Assembly: GCA_905182025.1 (NCBI GenBank)
Contig: CAJJAA010000016.1
Span: forward strand, 51,576 to 115,575
From: an uncultured OM182 clade bacterium
Lineage (GTDB): Bacteria > Pseudomonadota > Gammaproteobacteria > Pseudomonadales > Azotimanducaceae
Length of the DNA stretch: 64,000 bases
Reading direction: 5' to 3'
In this document: in pieces, positions 24,628-34,179 of the stretch
How positions within the stretch are numbered: the stretch's first letter is position 1
Layout: every line of letters starts with the position of its first letter
Made by a program: the position numbers and the translations under genes
Notes under the pieces: model-generated
Told to the model about the DNA's origin: nothing
The model's database searches: none
What the model saw: the letters and a program-made list of their open reading frames with translations, nothing else

Positions 24628-26171
24628 ATGAACAACAACGGTCTAGACAGTTTCAAAAAAACCGCAAGCTTGTTAGCACGAAACACCACGACATTATTAG
24701 TGTTGGGTAGTCTCTCCTTACTGAGTGCCTGCGGTGGCGGTGGCGGCGGTGGCGGTGGTGGTTCGGCACCAAGTCCAGCTGTATCCGCCACATCAACATC
24801 ATCGTCACAAACCTCGTCATCAGTTTCTGCATCTGCATCTGCATCTGCACCAACATCAAGCGCCACTGTGAACCCAACGGTTGCGGCCGCGCCGCCGGTG
24901 ATAGCCGTTAGCTCACCAAGTCCTTGTTGCTGCAGACCCAGTGCAGGCTGAATCGCTAAAAAAGGCTTGAGCCTACAGCGGCCTATGTGCTTCCGCCAGG
25001 TGCCAGAGACCTGGTGCAACCGGCTTTACAGGACGCGTCCGACGCTTTATCTGAGCAATCACAGTTGTTAATCGATTGCGTCATTTTGTTGACGCAGGAG
25101 GCCGGTTGTAGTTTAGATACTTTGCCTCTAATCGGTATGTTGACTGAAGACCCATCGATTGACGAGATCATGCAGCGCGTTTTAGTGTCGCATCCTTGGA
25201 TGGGATCACGATTTAGAGAGGTACTCGAAAAAATGCCTGCTGAGATGTTGTTAATGATGCGTGGTGTCACCGCGATTGTAATTTCCTATGACATCCGACC
25301 CTCTAAGCACAGTATTTACAGTGGCGCGATATATCTCGACCCGAATGTTATGTGGTTAACGCGGGAAGAAAGAGATGTCATCGATGACACGCCGGATTTT
25401 AGGTCAGGTTACGGTGCGGAACTTCAGTTCGATTTCTTACGCCGGTATGTAATAAGCAATACTGATATTCAGTCTCTGCCAAGAGATATTGATACGATTA
25501 GTTTGAGCACGGCCTCGCTCCTTTTTCATTTACTTGCGCACGCGAATAATTTAATTTCTCCTGCCGATATAGATCTACTGGATCGATTTTTACCTATCCA
25601 TCTTGCGTTAACAGGGGTTTCAACGTCCTCGCGTCTTAGCGCAACCTATCCGCTGCAGTCATCAACCTTGGAAGCTCTGGCAGCTGTATCCTTTCTCGGT
25701 GAGCTTTCCTCTGCGGTTCAGCAAGAATCGACGGCTGCTGATCTTGGCGCGCAATTCGCTGCGGATTACGCCAGTGACTATTTCAATTACACGAGTGAGT
25801 TTGAAGATTTTGCAATGATATTTGAGGAAGCAATGATGTTTCACAGTTTTGGTGTACAAAAGGATGTTGCGTTCACTCAAGCAGGGGGATCACGATGCGG
25901 TGATTACATCGTCGAATGGGGACAAAGAAACCGCTTGGCAGATCCGGCCGTACAGGCGAGAGCAAATTTTGTTGTTGCTGAATTGTTGCCAGAGTACGCT
26001 GCGGCTGTTGAAAATACGCTGGCATCAATGCCGGGGGTTGTGAGCATGACGACGGGGTTGAGCTGGTGCAGCAATATTAATCTAAACGTGGCCTCGACGA
26101 GCGCGAGCATCAACAACGGAAGTGTCGATGTTGATGACGCCCCTGTCGAAGCGTTGCCATCCGAGGGCTAA
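24628..26171 (+). pseudogene. polyglycine lipoprotein, broken by two frameshifts
   Basis: The first frame encodes a lipoprotein signal (TTTLLVLGSLSLLSAC), a run of ten glycines and a Ser/Thr/Ala linker, then stops at 24951. A second frame continues as PLAHQVLVAADPVQAESLKK up to about 24967. A third carries the body: LEPTAAYVLPPGARDLVQ through to 26171. Two single-base shifts, near 24915-24930 and 24960, thus separate signal and body. The body (about 395 residues) contains ISYDIRPSKHSIYSGAIYLDPNVMWLT and LLFHLLAHANN. The latter resembles a zinc HExxH helix with Leu in place of Glu. No family is certain. It is either a decaying gene or one with assembly errors at an A6 run. Confidence 0.65.
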
Positions 26172-26214
26172 CCCAAATTGTTGTTAAGGTCTGCCGCTGA
26201 TCTAAAAAACATCG

Positions 26215-27336
26215 CTACTCACCGGCAGACTTTGCGCGAATCTCTGAAGAGGATATGTCCACTCTGAACTCTGCTTCACTCACCTCGTCGCACAGTTCCT
26301 TTAATGCTGATGGAATATCCGCGTGTCTCAATGTGAGGTATGCGTCGCCATGAGAGCGACCAAATACTAAAAATCGATGTTTATTGTCTTTCAGTGATTG
26401 GATTGCCGCATCACGTTTAGTGACACTATCGTCATAGTATTTGGGGTTAGCAATTCGAGTAATAGTGTCATAGCCAACGATAAAACCTGCGCCAGGGAAT
26501 AAATGGGACTTATCCAGAAATGTCGGTGCATTTGTAAACACGTGTGGATGGTCCTGTAACAAACCAACGCGGTCTTGCATGTCAAGATAGTCAAGTGGCG
26601 GTTTGTCGACGTTGAATGTGGAAATTTCAAGCGTGACCCGTTGACCTAGTTTTTGTTCTGCGTAGTCAATCATTTTCAGATGACCGGCGTGTAGTGGGTT
26701 GAAAGCACCGGGAAATAGTATCTGCGGAGATGTAACGCCCGACTGGGTTGAGTTGGCTGTGCCAATGAGCAATTGTTGCCATGGTAGTGGTGCATTGGCC
26801 TGCCGCATTTGTGCGGCTGATGCTTGCGCGACAGGGGTCTTGTTATCGTGAATAAGGTTATTAAGGTCGTTGTCCTCGAGACCACAGGCATGTGCCATAG
26901 CGGATAGTATGAGCCTTTGGCAATGCTGTTCCTGCGTTAGGCGGTCATTGGATTTATCCAGAACGAGGCTGAATTCCGCGGTGTGGTGATCCGATTGTGC
27001 TGCGACAAAACACCGATCGTCTCCTTTTCTGTCTCTATTTGTTGTAATTGCAGCGGTTGAGCCCAAACCGATTACCGAACCATGGGGTTCAAGCTTTTTT
27101 GCCCTCAAGTAGGCTCTCATTGCCATCTGGCGCGCGGTATTTTGGCTGACAGCTTGTAAGGGGTCGAAGCCGAGATATTGTTTCAGGCTTTCTTGGCTGT
27201 AGGGAACCATCGATTCGAGCAGGGTGTTGGATGCACCCGGTATTGCCAGAAGCTCACTAATCGCGCTAGTGCCGCCGCCGGTAATGGCAATGACAAATTG
27301 ATGAGGTTGTTGGTGTAATCGTTCTATTAGGTCCAA
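26215..27336 (-). CDS. CinA-like domain fused to a cytidylyltransferase-like (HxGH) domain
   Basis: This is a 373-residue two-domain protein. Residues 1-170 (FVIAITGGGTSAISELLAIPGASNTLLESMVPYS) match the CinA C-terminal, nicotinamide-nucleotide amidohydrolase fold. Residues 205-373 begin ILFPGAFNPLHAGHLKMIDYAE, where HAGH is the nucleotidyltransferase signature; SSSEIRAKSAGE ends the protein as in nicotinate/nicotinamide mononucleotide adenylyltransferases (usually ISST-x-IR). The fusion suggests NMN deamidation followed by adenylation in NAD recycling. That is inference from domain pairing; the amidase catalytic Ser/Tyr/Lys set was not verified. It lies alone on its strand. Confidence 0.8.
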   Translation of the reverse strand: MDLIERLHQQPHQFVIAITGGGTSAISELLAIPGASNTLLESMVPYSQESLKQYLGFDPLQAVSQNTARQMAMRAYLRAKKLEPHGSVIGLGSTAAITTNRDRKGDDRCFVAAQSDHHTAEFSLVLDKSNDRLTQEQHCQRLILSAMAHACGLEDNDLNNLIHDNKTPVAQASAAQMRQANAPLPWQQLLIGTANSTQSGVTSPQILFPGAFNPLHAGHLKMIDYAEQKLGQRVTLEISTFNVDKPPLDYLDMQDRVGLLQDHPHVFTNAPTFLDKSHLFPGAGFIVGYDTITRIANPKYYDDSVTKRDAAIQSLKDNKHRFLVFGRSHGDAYLTLRHADIPSALKELCDEVSEAEFRVDISSSEIRAKSAGE

Positions 27337-27573
27337 CGAGAGGATCTCCGTATCTTCGAGAATAAATCGCGCCAGGCGCTATCGTCTCAACGCACTTCGA
27401 CAAATGCCCGTTGAGCCTATTAAAAATGTGCGACGACAAACAAGTCAAAATGAGCAAGTCTTAGTCGCAAAAGCTACCAAAAGTCGAGTCTATCAAAAGA
27501 CAACGTCTAATTACTTGGCTTCTACCCCAAGGTTTGGTGGATAATGACGTGACTTATCTGGAATTATACGATC

Positions 27574-28212
27574 ATGCAGCAAATAAACCGCCACTTTATA
27601 GCCGTCTGCTCCCTTTATTTGCTGTCATTTGGTGTATATGCGCAAGAGGTTAGCGTTACTGTTGACGGGGCTGAGAGCCAAACCGAACTAACAAGCTCTA
27701 TGCGCGAACTGACGCCGGAGCAACTTGAACAATACGCATTTCCGGAACAGGAAGATAATTTCGAATCAAGAGACCTCACAGCAGGTCAAATTGAGATATT
27801 GGCGAATATGCGTAAAGCGGCAAAGGAGCTCATCCAGCGCAAGTTGGGTATATTGTCGATTAACGGCACGAAATCCGACTTAACCGCAATGCAGTCTATG
27901 ATCAATCGCCGCATGGTTCGTCTTGACGATGTGATTGTTTGGCAAAACCTTGGTGTTCTGTTTGGAGATGTTCTGGCACGGGAATTCAATATGATCTGGG
28001 TCATCTATGAAGATGACTTGGGCCCAAGCAAGGCACTTCGTTGGCGCAAGACAGATAACTTCCTGTTTCCTGTGACCATGCTGTCAAAGCGCGCCAAATA
28101 TGGCGAAGAAATCAACCTAAAACAGATTCTTGATGAGCTTACTATCACGGTTGATGAATTCAAAACATGGGAATTGAAACCTAAGCTGCCAAATCCGATT
28201 AAATCGCGCTAG
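27574..28212 (+). CDS. exported DUF3806 domain protein
   Basis: This 212-residue protein has a signal peptide, FIAVCSLYLLSFGVYAQE, with cleavage after VYA. The C-terminal part matches DUF3806: WQNLGVLFGDVLAREFNMIWVIYEDDLGPSKALRWRKTDNFLFPVTMLSKR. That domain is of unknown function and is common in gammaproteobacteria. A downstream 60-residue membrane protein begins 38 bases later on the same strand and may be co-transcribed. The true start could be the ATG chosen here or a nearby alternative; no clear ribosome-binding site is seen. Confidence 0.78.
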   Translation: MQQINRHFIAVCSLYLLSFGVYAQEVSVTVDGAESQTELTSSMRELTPEQLEQYAFPEQEDNFESRDLTAGQIEILANMRKAAKELIQRKLGILSINGTKSDLTAMQSMINRRMVRLDDVIVWQNLGVLFGDVLAREFNMIWVIYEDDLGPSKALRWRKTDNFLFPVTMLSKRAKYGEEINLKQILDELTITVDEFKTWELKPKLPNPIKSR

Positions 28213-28250
28213 AATGCGCGCTGTTTTTAGACCAACAAAAGGTTAACTCC

Positions 28251-28433
28251 ATGATTAAGAAGTACATCCAGGCCATATTGAAATTTTTCCTGGTTGATTC
28301 AGTTGTTAATATCCTAGGCAATTTGTTCGAACAGCCGCTGATTATGTGGGCGTTCATTGGCTGGGGTTGGTTGTCGGTGTTGGCTATGATTGCCAGTATG
28401 GCAACAACCGTTGGCGCTGTTATCGGCGCTTAA
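28251..28433 (+). CDS. small hydrophobic membrane protein
   Basis: This 60-residue protein opens with a basic amphipathic stretch, MIKKYIQAILKFFLVDSVVN, and continues with one or two hydrophobic segments (MWAFIGWGWLSVLAMIASM and TTVGAVIGA). AAAAGGTTAA lies 7 bases before the ATG, which supports translation. It follows the DUF3806 gene closely. No family is recognised, and the size invites comparison with small inner-membrane regulators or toxins without evidence for either. Confidence 0.6.
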   Translation: MIKKYIQAILKFFLVDSVVNILGNLFEQPLIMWAFIGWGWLSVLAMIASMATTVGAVIGA

Positions 28434-28524
28434 AGCTGGGACGCTTTAGCTGACTGTATCGTCAGACCCGATGTCGCAATCAACGCGGTTATTGTTAAAG
28501 AGCAAATTGATAAGAGAGAATTGA

Positions 28525-28550
28525 CGAAGAGTCCGAAAGCTGACTCTTCG
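28525..28550 (-). terminator. hairpin after leuB, likely terminator
   Basis: CGAAGAGTC/GACTCTTCG is a perfect 9-bp stem with an 8-base loop, 20 bases past the leuB stop on the minus strand. It is followed by TCAATTCTCTCTTATC, which is only moderately T-rich. Confidence 0.5.
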
Positions 28551-28569
28551 CGTCCCCACTTCCGTATTG

Positions 28570-29682
28570 CTAAAGCGCCTTGATCAACTCTGCTAGTTTT
28601 TCCATCACCATGTCGCCAAATTCGACAGTCGAAACCATTTTACTTTCGTCGCCACCACCGGCGAGGTCTCGGGTAGAGTAACCGGCTTCGAATACACTTT
28701 TCATCGCATCCCAAACCGCTTCTGATTCCTGTTTCATATCGAAGCTCATATCCAGCATCATCGCTACAGAACCAATCATCGAATACGGGTTTGCGATATT
28801 CTGACCAGCAATATCCGGTGCAGAACCGTGTGACGGCTCATAATAAGCTTTTTCAGGTCCCATGCACGCAGAAGGCATCAGTCCGAGTGAGCCAAGTATA
28901 CCGCCGCCCTGATCGCTGAGAATATCGCCGAACATATTTTCCATGACCATGACATCGAACTGGCCTGGGTTTAAGCACAGTGCGGTTGCAGCTGCGTCTA
29001 CTAGTAGGTGTTTTACTTCGACATCTGGGTAATCGGTGCGAACTTCTTCGAGCACTTCATTCCAGAACACACTCGACATGAGAACGTTACTTTTGTGAAT
29101 ATTATGAAGCACTTTTTTTCGTGCTCGGGCTTGTTCAAAGCCAACGATTAACACTTGCCGTATCTGATCTTCGTTGTATTCCAGAACTTCCTTAACGTAT
29201 CGTTTGCCGTCTGCATTGATGCCTCGCTCTTTCTCGCCAAAATATAAGCCGCCGACAAGTTCGCGGATCAGCAAAATATCGATGCCGTCCTTAATCACTT
29301 CTGCTTTCAAAGGAGAGAAGTGCGCCATGTCTTTACTTAAAAAGATCGGACGGAAATTTGCGTAGGTATTATACCGAGCCCTTAAAGGTAGTATGGCGCC
29401 GCGCTCTGCTTGCTCCTCTACCGGAATTTTCTTTGATTCCTCATGACTGAGTCCGACAGGTCCTTTCAGAATGGCGTCGGCTTTATCGCAGATAGCTTTA
29501 GTCTCGTCTGGGAACGCTTTGCCATGTTCGAAATAAGCGTGCGCACCGAAGGGCGCTTCCATTAACTCAAATTCGACATCGCGATATTTAGAAAGAACAT
29601 CAAACACGCGCGTCGCCTGTGTCATTATTTCAGGACCGATGGCATCACCTGCCAAAATTGCGATCTTGTAAGTATTACTCAT
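28570..29682 (-). CDS. leuB: 3-isopropylmalate dehydrogenase (LeuB type)
   Basis: This 370-residue NAD-dependent oxidative decarboxylase catalyses step three of leucine synthesis. KIAILAGDAIGPEIM is the canonical N-terminus. LPLRARYNTYANFRPI and LLIRELVGGLYFGEKERG bind isopropylmalate. VDAAATALCLNPGQFDVMVMENMFGDILSDQG holds the metal aspartates, and YYEPSHGSAPDIAGQNIANP is the NAD-specific loop. Isocitrate/tartrate dehydrogenase relatives are excluded by the RxxxN-Y pattern but not with certainty. leuA, leuC and leuD are not in the window. Confidence 0.92.
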   Translation of the reverse strand: MSNTYKIAILAGDAIGPEIMTQATRVFDVLSKYRDVEFELMEAPFGAHAYFEHGKAFPDETKAICDKADAILKGPVGLSHEESKKIPVEEQAERGAILPLRARYNTYANFRPIFLSKDMAHFSPLKAEVIKDGIDILLIRELVGGLYFGEKERGINADGKRYVKEVLEYNEDQIRQVLIVGFEQARARKKVLHNIHKSNVLMSSVFWNEVLEEVRTDYPDVEVKHLLVDAAATALCLNPGQFDVMVMENMFGDILSDQGGGILGSLGLMPSACMGPEKAYYEPSHGSAPDIAGQNIANPYSMIGSVAMMLDMSFDMKQESEAVWDAMKSVFEAGYSTRDLAGGGDESKMVSTVEFGDMVMEKLAELIKAL

Positions 29683-29892
29683 AGGATAGGAATTCCGTTC
29701 GCTGTTTAATTATTAGGTATGAAAATTAGCTGTCAAAATAAATAGCATCAATCGCTACTCAGCGGGCTAACCAAAATTGAGCTAAAAGCTTATCACGCTT
29801 AATTAGCTCTGCAGGTGGTTATCGCGAGTATAAAATGGGGTTATGTTGGCCAACTCTGGCGGATCTGATTGGTCGTGGACAAAGCGCATGGG

Positions 29893-31098
29893 TCACGGAT
29901 AAATAAGATAGTTCGCTCGCTCGTTCTGCCAACGATCGATGTCAGGCTCTAGCAGCGCATCTAGGGAGGCTAACTCTGCATCGTGGTCTTCGACCCACGT
30001 GCGCAGAGTGGAACCGCCATTAATGACATCAATGGCGACTCGATCGTTTTCGTATTCATAGTAAAAATCTCGCCATATAGCCTGCTGTGGGTTGAGCTGG
30101 TGGCAAGCTTTCAACATACCCGCAATCAATCTATAGGGTTGGAAGCGTGCATGATCATAATTTGGCATGCCCGTGTGAATTTGAATACCCGCACATAGAA
30201 GCCCTTGGTGTTTGTGAAAGGTGGGCTCAAAAAAGCAGCTGCGCAATAGAACGCCTTCAATCCAGTGCGGCACTTCAGCGAGAAGTTTGTCGATGATCTG
30301 TTGCGAGGGAAAGCCTGGCCCGCCAATGATCTCCAGCGGGACCGTCGTGCCTCTGCCCTCGGAAAGTAACGTGCCTTCTAACAGGACCGTGCCGGCAAAA
30401 CATCGTGCCATATTCAGACTGCTGGCATTAGGACTTGGGTTAATCCAGGGCATTTCTGTTGGCCAGCCATAGCCGGGTGCTGCGTCCGGTTGGTAGTCCA
30501 CCATTTCGATGACTTTGATGTCTGTCGCCAGTTTGTTTTTGTCGACAAACCATCTCGCTAACTCACCTGTCGTCAATCCATGGCGTGTCGGTAACTCATC
30601 ACATCCTACAAAACTTTCGGCGCCGGGCTCTAAGTAGAGACCATCAATGGGCCTGCCAGCTGGGTTAGGTCTATCGAGTATCCACACTTCAACACCCAAC
30701 GGTCCGCAAGCTTCGAGAAAGTATTTCAGGGTAGCGATATACGTATAAATACGACAGCCAATGTCCTGCAGGTCAAACAACACGATATCTAAGTCATGTA
30801 GCATTTCTGGCGTTGGTCGTCGGTGTTCGCTGTAGAGTGATATAACGGGTACGGCGTGAATTGGATCGAGGAAATCGCTCGATTCGATCATGTTGTCCTG
30901 TTTGTCACCGCGCATGCCGTGTTGCGGGCCGAAAGCGCGCTCTAGGGTTATGCCAGCTTTAATTAGCGCGTCCATTGAATGCGATCCGTCTTGAGTAACG
31001 GATGCCGGATGCCCGACTAAGGCAACTCTGGCTGATGCTAGCCGGCTAATCAGCTTTGGATCGTCGAGGAGCTGATCGATGCCGAATTGAAATGTCAT
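29893..31098 (-). CDS. NamZ-like exo-beta-N-acetylmuramidase (DUF1343)
   Basis: This 401-residue protein matches the DUF1343/YbbC family, whose Bacillus member NamZ removes terminal N-acetylmuramic acid from muropeptides. LVGHPASVTQDGSHSMDAL, FGPQHGMRGDKQDNM, VISLYSEHRRPTPEM, VLFDLQDIGCRIYTYIATL and LDRPNPAGRPIDGLYLEPG are hallmark blocks. There is no signal peptide, so here it probably acts in the cytosol in cell-wall recycling. That is inference, since many relatives are secreted. The next gene downstream is leuB, 210 bases away, with no evident link. Confidence 0.88.
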   Translation of the reverse strand: MTFQFGIDQLLDDPKLISRLASARVALVGHPASVTQDGSHSMDALIKAGITLERAFGPQHGMRGDKQDNMIESSDFLDPIHAVPVISLYSEHRRPTPEMLHDLDIVLFDLQDIGCRIYTYIATLKYFLEACGPLGVEVWILDRPNPAGRPIDGLYLEPGAESFVGCDELPTRHGLTTGELARWFVDKNKLATDIKVIEMVDYQPDAAPGYGWPTEMPWINPSPNASSLNMARCFAGTVLLEGTLLSEGRGTTVPLEIIGGPGFPSQQIIDKLLAEVPHWIEGVLLRSCFFEPTFHKHQGLLCAGIQIHTGMPNYDHARFQPYRLIAGMLKACHQLNPQQAIWRDFYYEYENDRVAIDVINGGSTLRTWVEDHDAELASLDALLEPDIDRWQNERANYLIYP

Positions 31099-31218
31099 AT
31101 TTCTACCGTGTTTTGTACTGCATAAATAAGGGCGCCAGTATCGGGAGGGAGGACGACTTAAGTCAAGTCAGGGCTCACTAAATCGACCTAACTGTTTTGT
31201 CTGAGTCCGGATCAAGCG

Positions 31219-31815
31219 CTATATCGGTTCGTCTGTATACAATTTGAGTAATCGACTGCTAGCCAGATGGAAATCAGGCTGTTTACTGGGATGTGTCAGT
31301 GCATAGTAGGTCAGCTCGCTCGATCCTGGCATCGCTACATCAATCCTCGACGTACGAGCAGGCTGCATTTCAAGAATAGCCGATATAGAAATATCGAGGC
31401 TAGTTGTAACAAACTGGGGAAGACTATACTCCACTGTACAGGACAGTGAACAATGCTCGGCATGATGGCTCGCGCTAGATTGCGTAACGGCGAACGTATT
31501 TGAGACCGATTGAGCTTGTCGATAGTCGTCAAACCGATAGCATTGCCAATTGCCCGACGGCGAGATGTTAATTTCGAAGTAGGGTTTTACAGGACTTGAG
31601 TCTGTCGCTGAGGCGGCAACGAAGATTTCGAAGCAGGTTGACTTCCAGAGTCCATCCTGTCTGCGTAGAATGCGTTCCTCAGATGGCCAGACTAGGGCAT
31701 GCTGCCGGGGATCAACATGCCATGCTATTTGCATTTGGTTGGCTGTTCTTACGAGGCTGCCAGAAACGACCGGCAATGTGCCTGCGCCGAAAGGAACAAG
31801 TTCGAAATGAGTCAT
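31219..31815 (-). CDS. DOMON-like domain protein
   Basis: This 198-residue beta-rich protein has no signal peptide. DGLWKSTCFEIFVAA, YFEINISPSGNWQCYRFDDYR and the C-terminal TYYALTHPSKQPDFH match proteins annotated as DOMON-like (carbohydrate-binding module 9-like) in proteobacteria. The ligand could be heme or sugar, and no axial ligand pair is obvious. The gene lies upstream of the NamZ-like gene on the same strand, with a 120-base gap. Function not assigned. Confidence 0.75.
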   Translation of the reverse strand: MTHFELVPFGAGTLPVVSGSLVRTANQMQIAWHVDPRQHALVWPSEERILRRQDGLWKSTCFEIFVAASATDSSPVKPYFEINISPSGNWQCYRFDDYRQAQSVSNTFAVTQSSASHHAEHCSLSCTVEYSLPQFVTTSLDISISAILEMQPARTSRIDVAMPGSSELTYYALTHPSKQPDFHLASSRLLKLYTDEPI

Positions 31816-31902
31816 TTAGGTTGACCTTATTGCACCGCTAGGTTCGGTTATATCTTGAATGTTAGAAGTATATTTGAATTAAGGTAAAAATGAGTAACTA
31901 CT

Positions 31903-33261
31903 ATGAGTGAGTATGATTTTGATTTATTTGTCATTGGTGTGGGTTCCGGCGGTGTTCGCGCAGCGCGCATGAGTTCGACATATGGTGCGCGAGTGGCGAC
32001 GGCGGAAGACAAATTTATGGGTGGTACCTGCGTCAACGTAGGTTGTGTACCCAAGAAATTGATGGTTTATGCGTCCCACTTTCACGAGGATTATGCCAAT
32101 GCTGAAGGTTTTGGTTGGAGCGAGGTGAAGCCAGAGTTTGATTGGCCAAAGCTGATAGAGAATAAAAACAAAGAAATTCGCCGCTTGAACGGTATTTATC
32201 AAGGCCTGTTGGATAATGCGGGCGTCACTCATTTTGATGGACGCGCACGGATCGTCGATGCTCATCACATTTCGATTGGCGATAAAGTTATTTCAACAGA
32301 GTCTATCTTGATCGCAACGGGTGGCTGGCCCGTGGTGCCAGAATTCCCAGGCTCCGAACATGTCATCACTTCAAATGAAGCGTTCTTCCTGGAGCAGTTG
32401 CCAAAGCGGTCTCTCGTCGTCGGCGGTGGTTATATCGCAGTAGAATTTGCCGGCATCTTTGGTGGGCTTGGTTCACAGAGCCATCTGTCCTACCGCGGAC
32501 CGCTCTTTCTGCGCGGCTTTGATTCAGATGTGCGTGAGTTTGTCGCAGAGGAGTTAGGCAAGAAAAATGTTCAGCTCCATTTCAATTCAAATGTTGAGCG
32601 CATAGAAAAGAACCCGGATGGATCGTTAAAAGTCTCCTTTAAACAAGGTGAGCCGCTTGAGGTCGATCTAGTGATGTACGCAACCGGTCGCAAGCCTGCT
32701 GTCGACGACATAGGCTTGGAAAATGTCAATGTTGCGTTGCAAGAAAACGGCGCAGTTATTGTTGATGAACAGTTTAGAACCTCCGAGCCGAACATTTTCG
32801 CGTTGGGTGATGTCACCGACAAGATCCAACTGACGCCGGTTGCCATCAAAGAGGCAATGGCTTTTGCACAAACACAGTATTTGGGTAAACCGACTGTGAT
32901 GGATTATGACGGCATCGCAACGGCGGTATTCTGCCAACCGAATATTGGCACCGTGGGGCTGAGCGAAGAGCAGGCTCGTGAGAAATACGGCGAAGTGGAT
33001 GTGTATCTATCAAGCTTTAAAGCGATGAAGCACACGCTGTCAGGTAGCGATGAGCGTAGCATGATGAAAATCATCGTTGATCGTGAAAGTGACAGGGTGG
33101 TTGGCGTACACATGGTCGGTGCTGAGGCTGGTGAGATTATCCAGGGAATAGCAATCGCGATGAAAGCAGGTGCAACCAAAGCGGTGTTCGATGCGACGGT
33201 CGGTATTCATCCAACGTCCGCTGAAGAATTTGTGACGATGCGTGAGCCAGTCGCATCCTAA
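31903..33261 (+). CDS. gor: glutathione-disulfide reductase
   Basis: This 452-residue FAD enzyme reduces GSSG with NADPH. FAD motif: [17 protein letters not shown]. The redox disulfide is in [13 protein letters not shown]. The NADPH fold is [22 protein letters not shown], lacking the usual Arg pair directly after it but with [11 protein letters not shown]; a GSSG-type reductase is still favoured by the C-terminal [13 protein letters not shown] with its catalytic His-Glu. [12 protein letters not shown] is the second FAD motif. It would regenerate glutathione for peroxidases such as the selenoprotein at 16.2-16.6 kb. The ATG follows a weak ribosome-binding site; no operon is clear. Confidence 0.92.
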   Translation: MSEYDFDLFVIGVGSGGVRAARMSSTYGARVATAEDKFMGGTCVNVGCVPKKLMVYASHFHEDYANAEGFGWSEVKPEFDWPKLIENKNKEIRRLNGIYQGLLDNAGVTHFDGRARIVDAHHISIGDKVISTESILIATGGWPVVPEFPGSEHVITSNEAFFLEQLPKRSLVVGGGYIAVEFAGIFGGLGSQSHLSYRGPLFLRGFDSDVREFVAEELGKKNVQLHFNSNVERIEKNPDGSLKVSFKQGEPLEVDLVMYATGRKPAVDDIGLENVNVALQENGAVIVDEQFRTSEPNIFALGDVTDKIQLTPVAIKEAMAFAQTQYLGKPTVMDYDGIATAVFCQPNIGTVGLSEEQAREKYGEVDVYLSSFKAMKHTLSGSDERSMMKIIVDRESDRVVGVHMVGAEAGEIIQGIAIAMKAGATKAVFDATVGIHPTSAEEFVTMREPVAS

Positions 33262-33323
33262 GGTTCGAGTGTTAAGTTCACTGGAATTGTTTTCAGCCCT
33301 GACTTGTTTGGCTTAGAGAGATA

Positions 33324-34079
33324 ATGACGACCGCCATCGAAGCATCAAAGCAGCTGTTGCCTGGCAGGTATGTTGGCGTGGATGGATGTCCTGCGGGTTG
33401 GTTTGCAATATGGCATATTGCTCAACCTGAAGGGCAACCGACGTTAAATGAGCCTATTGGCTATGCGGTTTTCAAGGACATTGCTGACCTTATGTCCGCA
33501 ATGGATGATGCGCGCCGCATTTTGATCGACATGCCCATTGGCTTAAAGGTTGATGCTCCCCGGCAACTGGAAAGCCGATTGAGGAAGTTGCTGGGTAAAA
33601 AGGGATCCAGTGTCTTTCCCGTGCCCGTGAGGTCAGCCGTGTATGCGACAAGTTATGAACAAGCTTGCCAGTTGAATATGCTCGCGTTAGGCAAAAAACT
33701 ATCGAAACAGTCTTGGAATATTTGCGCCAAGATTCAACAAGTTGATCAGCACCTCATCCAACATCACGATAGTCGCAGAAAACTGTTGGAGTCTCACCCT
33801 GAGCTCGCGTTTCAGCGTTTAGCTAGTCGGGCGCTTCAACATGGTAAGAAAACCAAGTTGGGCCTACAGGAAAGGCTGCAAATACTGGAGCAGCACAGCG
33901 AGGCACTTGCCGGCATGTACGGAACCATTTTATCAGCCACGAGACGTTCTGATGTGGCCAGAGACGATGTTCTCGATGCAATGGCGTTACTGTTATCCGC
34001 GTTAAAATGTGAGCAATTACCTTTCGATTTTGAGCAAGGGTTCGATTCAATTCCCATTCGGATGTCGACCTTCTTTTAA
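33324..34079 (+). CDS. DUF429 protein (predicted RNase H-like)
   Basis: This 251-residue protein begins with the DUF429 signature GRYVGVDGCPAGWFAIWH. It continues with RILIDMPIGL, GKKGSSVFPVPVRSAVYATSYEQA, ESHPELAFQRL and RDDVLDAMALLLSA. The three acidic residues (GVDG, DMPIG, DDVLDA) fit the RNase H-fold active site proposed for the family. Biochemical role unknown. It follows gor by about 60 bases on the same strand; co-transcription is possible. Confidence 0.85.
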   Translation: MTTAIEASKQLLPGRYVGVDGCPAGWFAIWHIAQPEGQPTLNEPIGYAVFKDIADLMSAMDDARRILIDMPIGLKVDAPRQLESRLRKLLGKKGSSVFPVPVRSAVYATSYEQACQLNMLALGKKLSKQSWNICAKIQQVDQHLIQHHDSRRKLLESHPELAFQRLASRALQHGKKTKLGLQERLQILEQHSEALAGMYGTILSATRRSDVARDDVLDAMALLLSALKCEQLPFDFEQGFDSIPIRMSTFF

Positions 34080-34179
34080 AGCGACTTGCAAAGTCTAGCT
34101 TCGATTGCCTAGACCCATCGCGGCGAGCATGCAAATTTGCTATTGTCTGCGGCTTATATTGTTTACTAGGTGATGGTGT

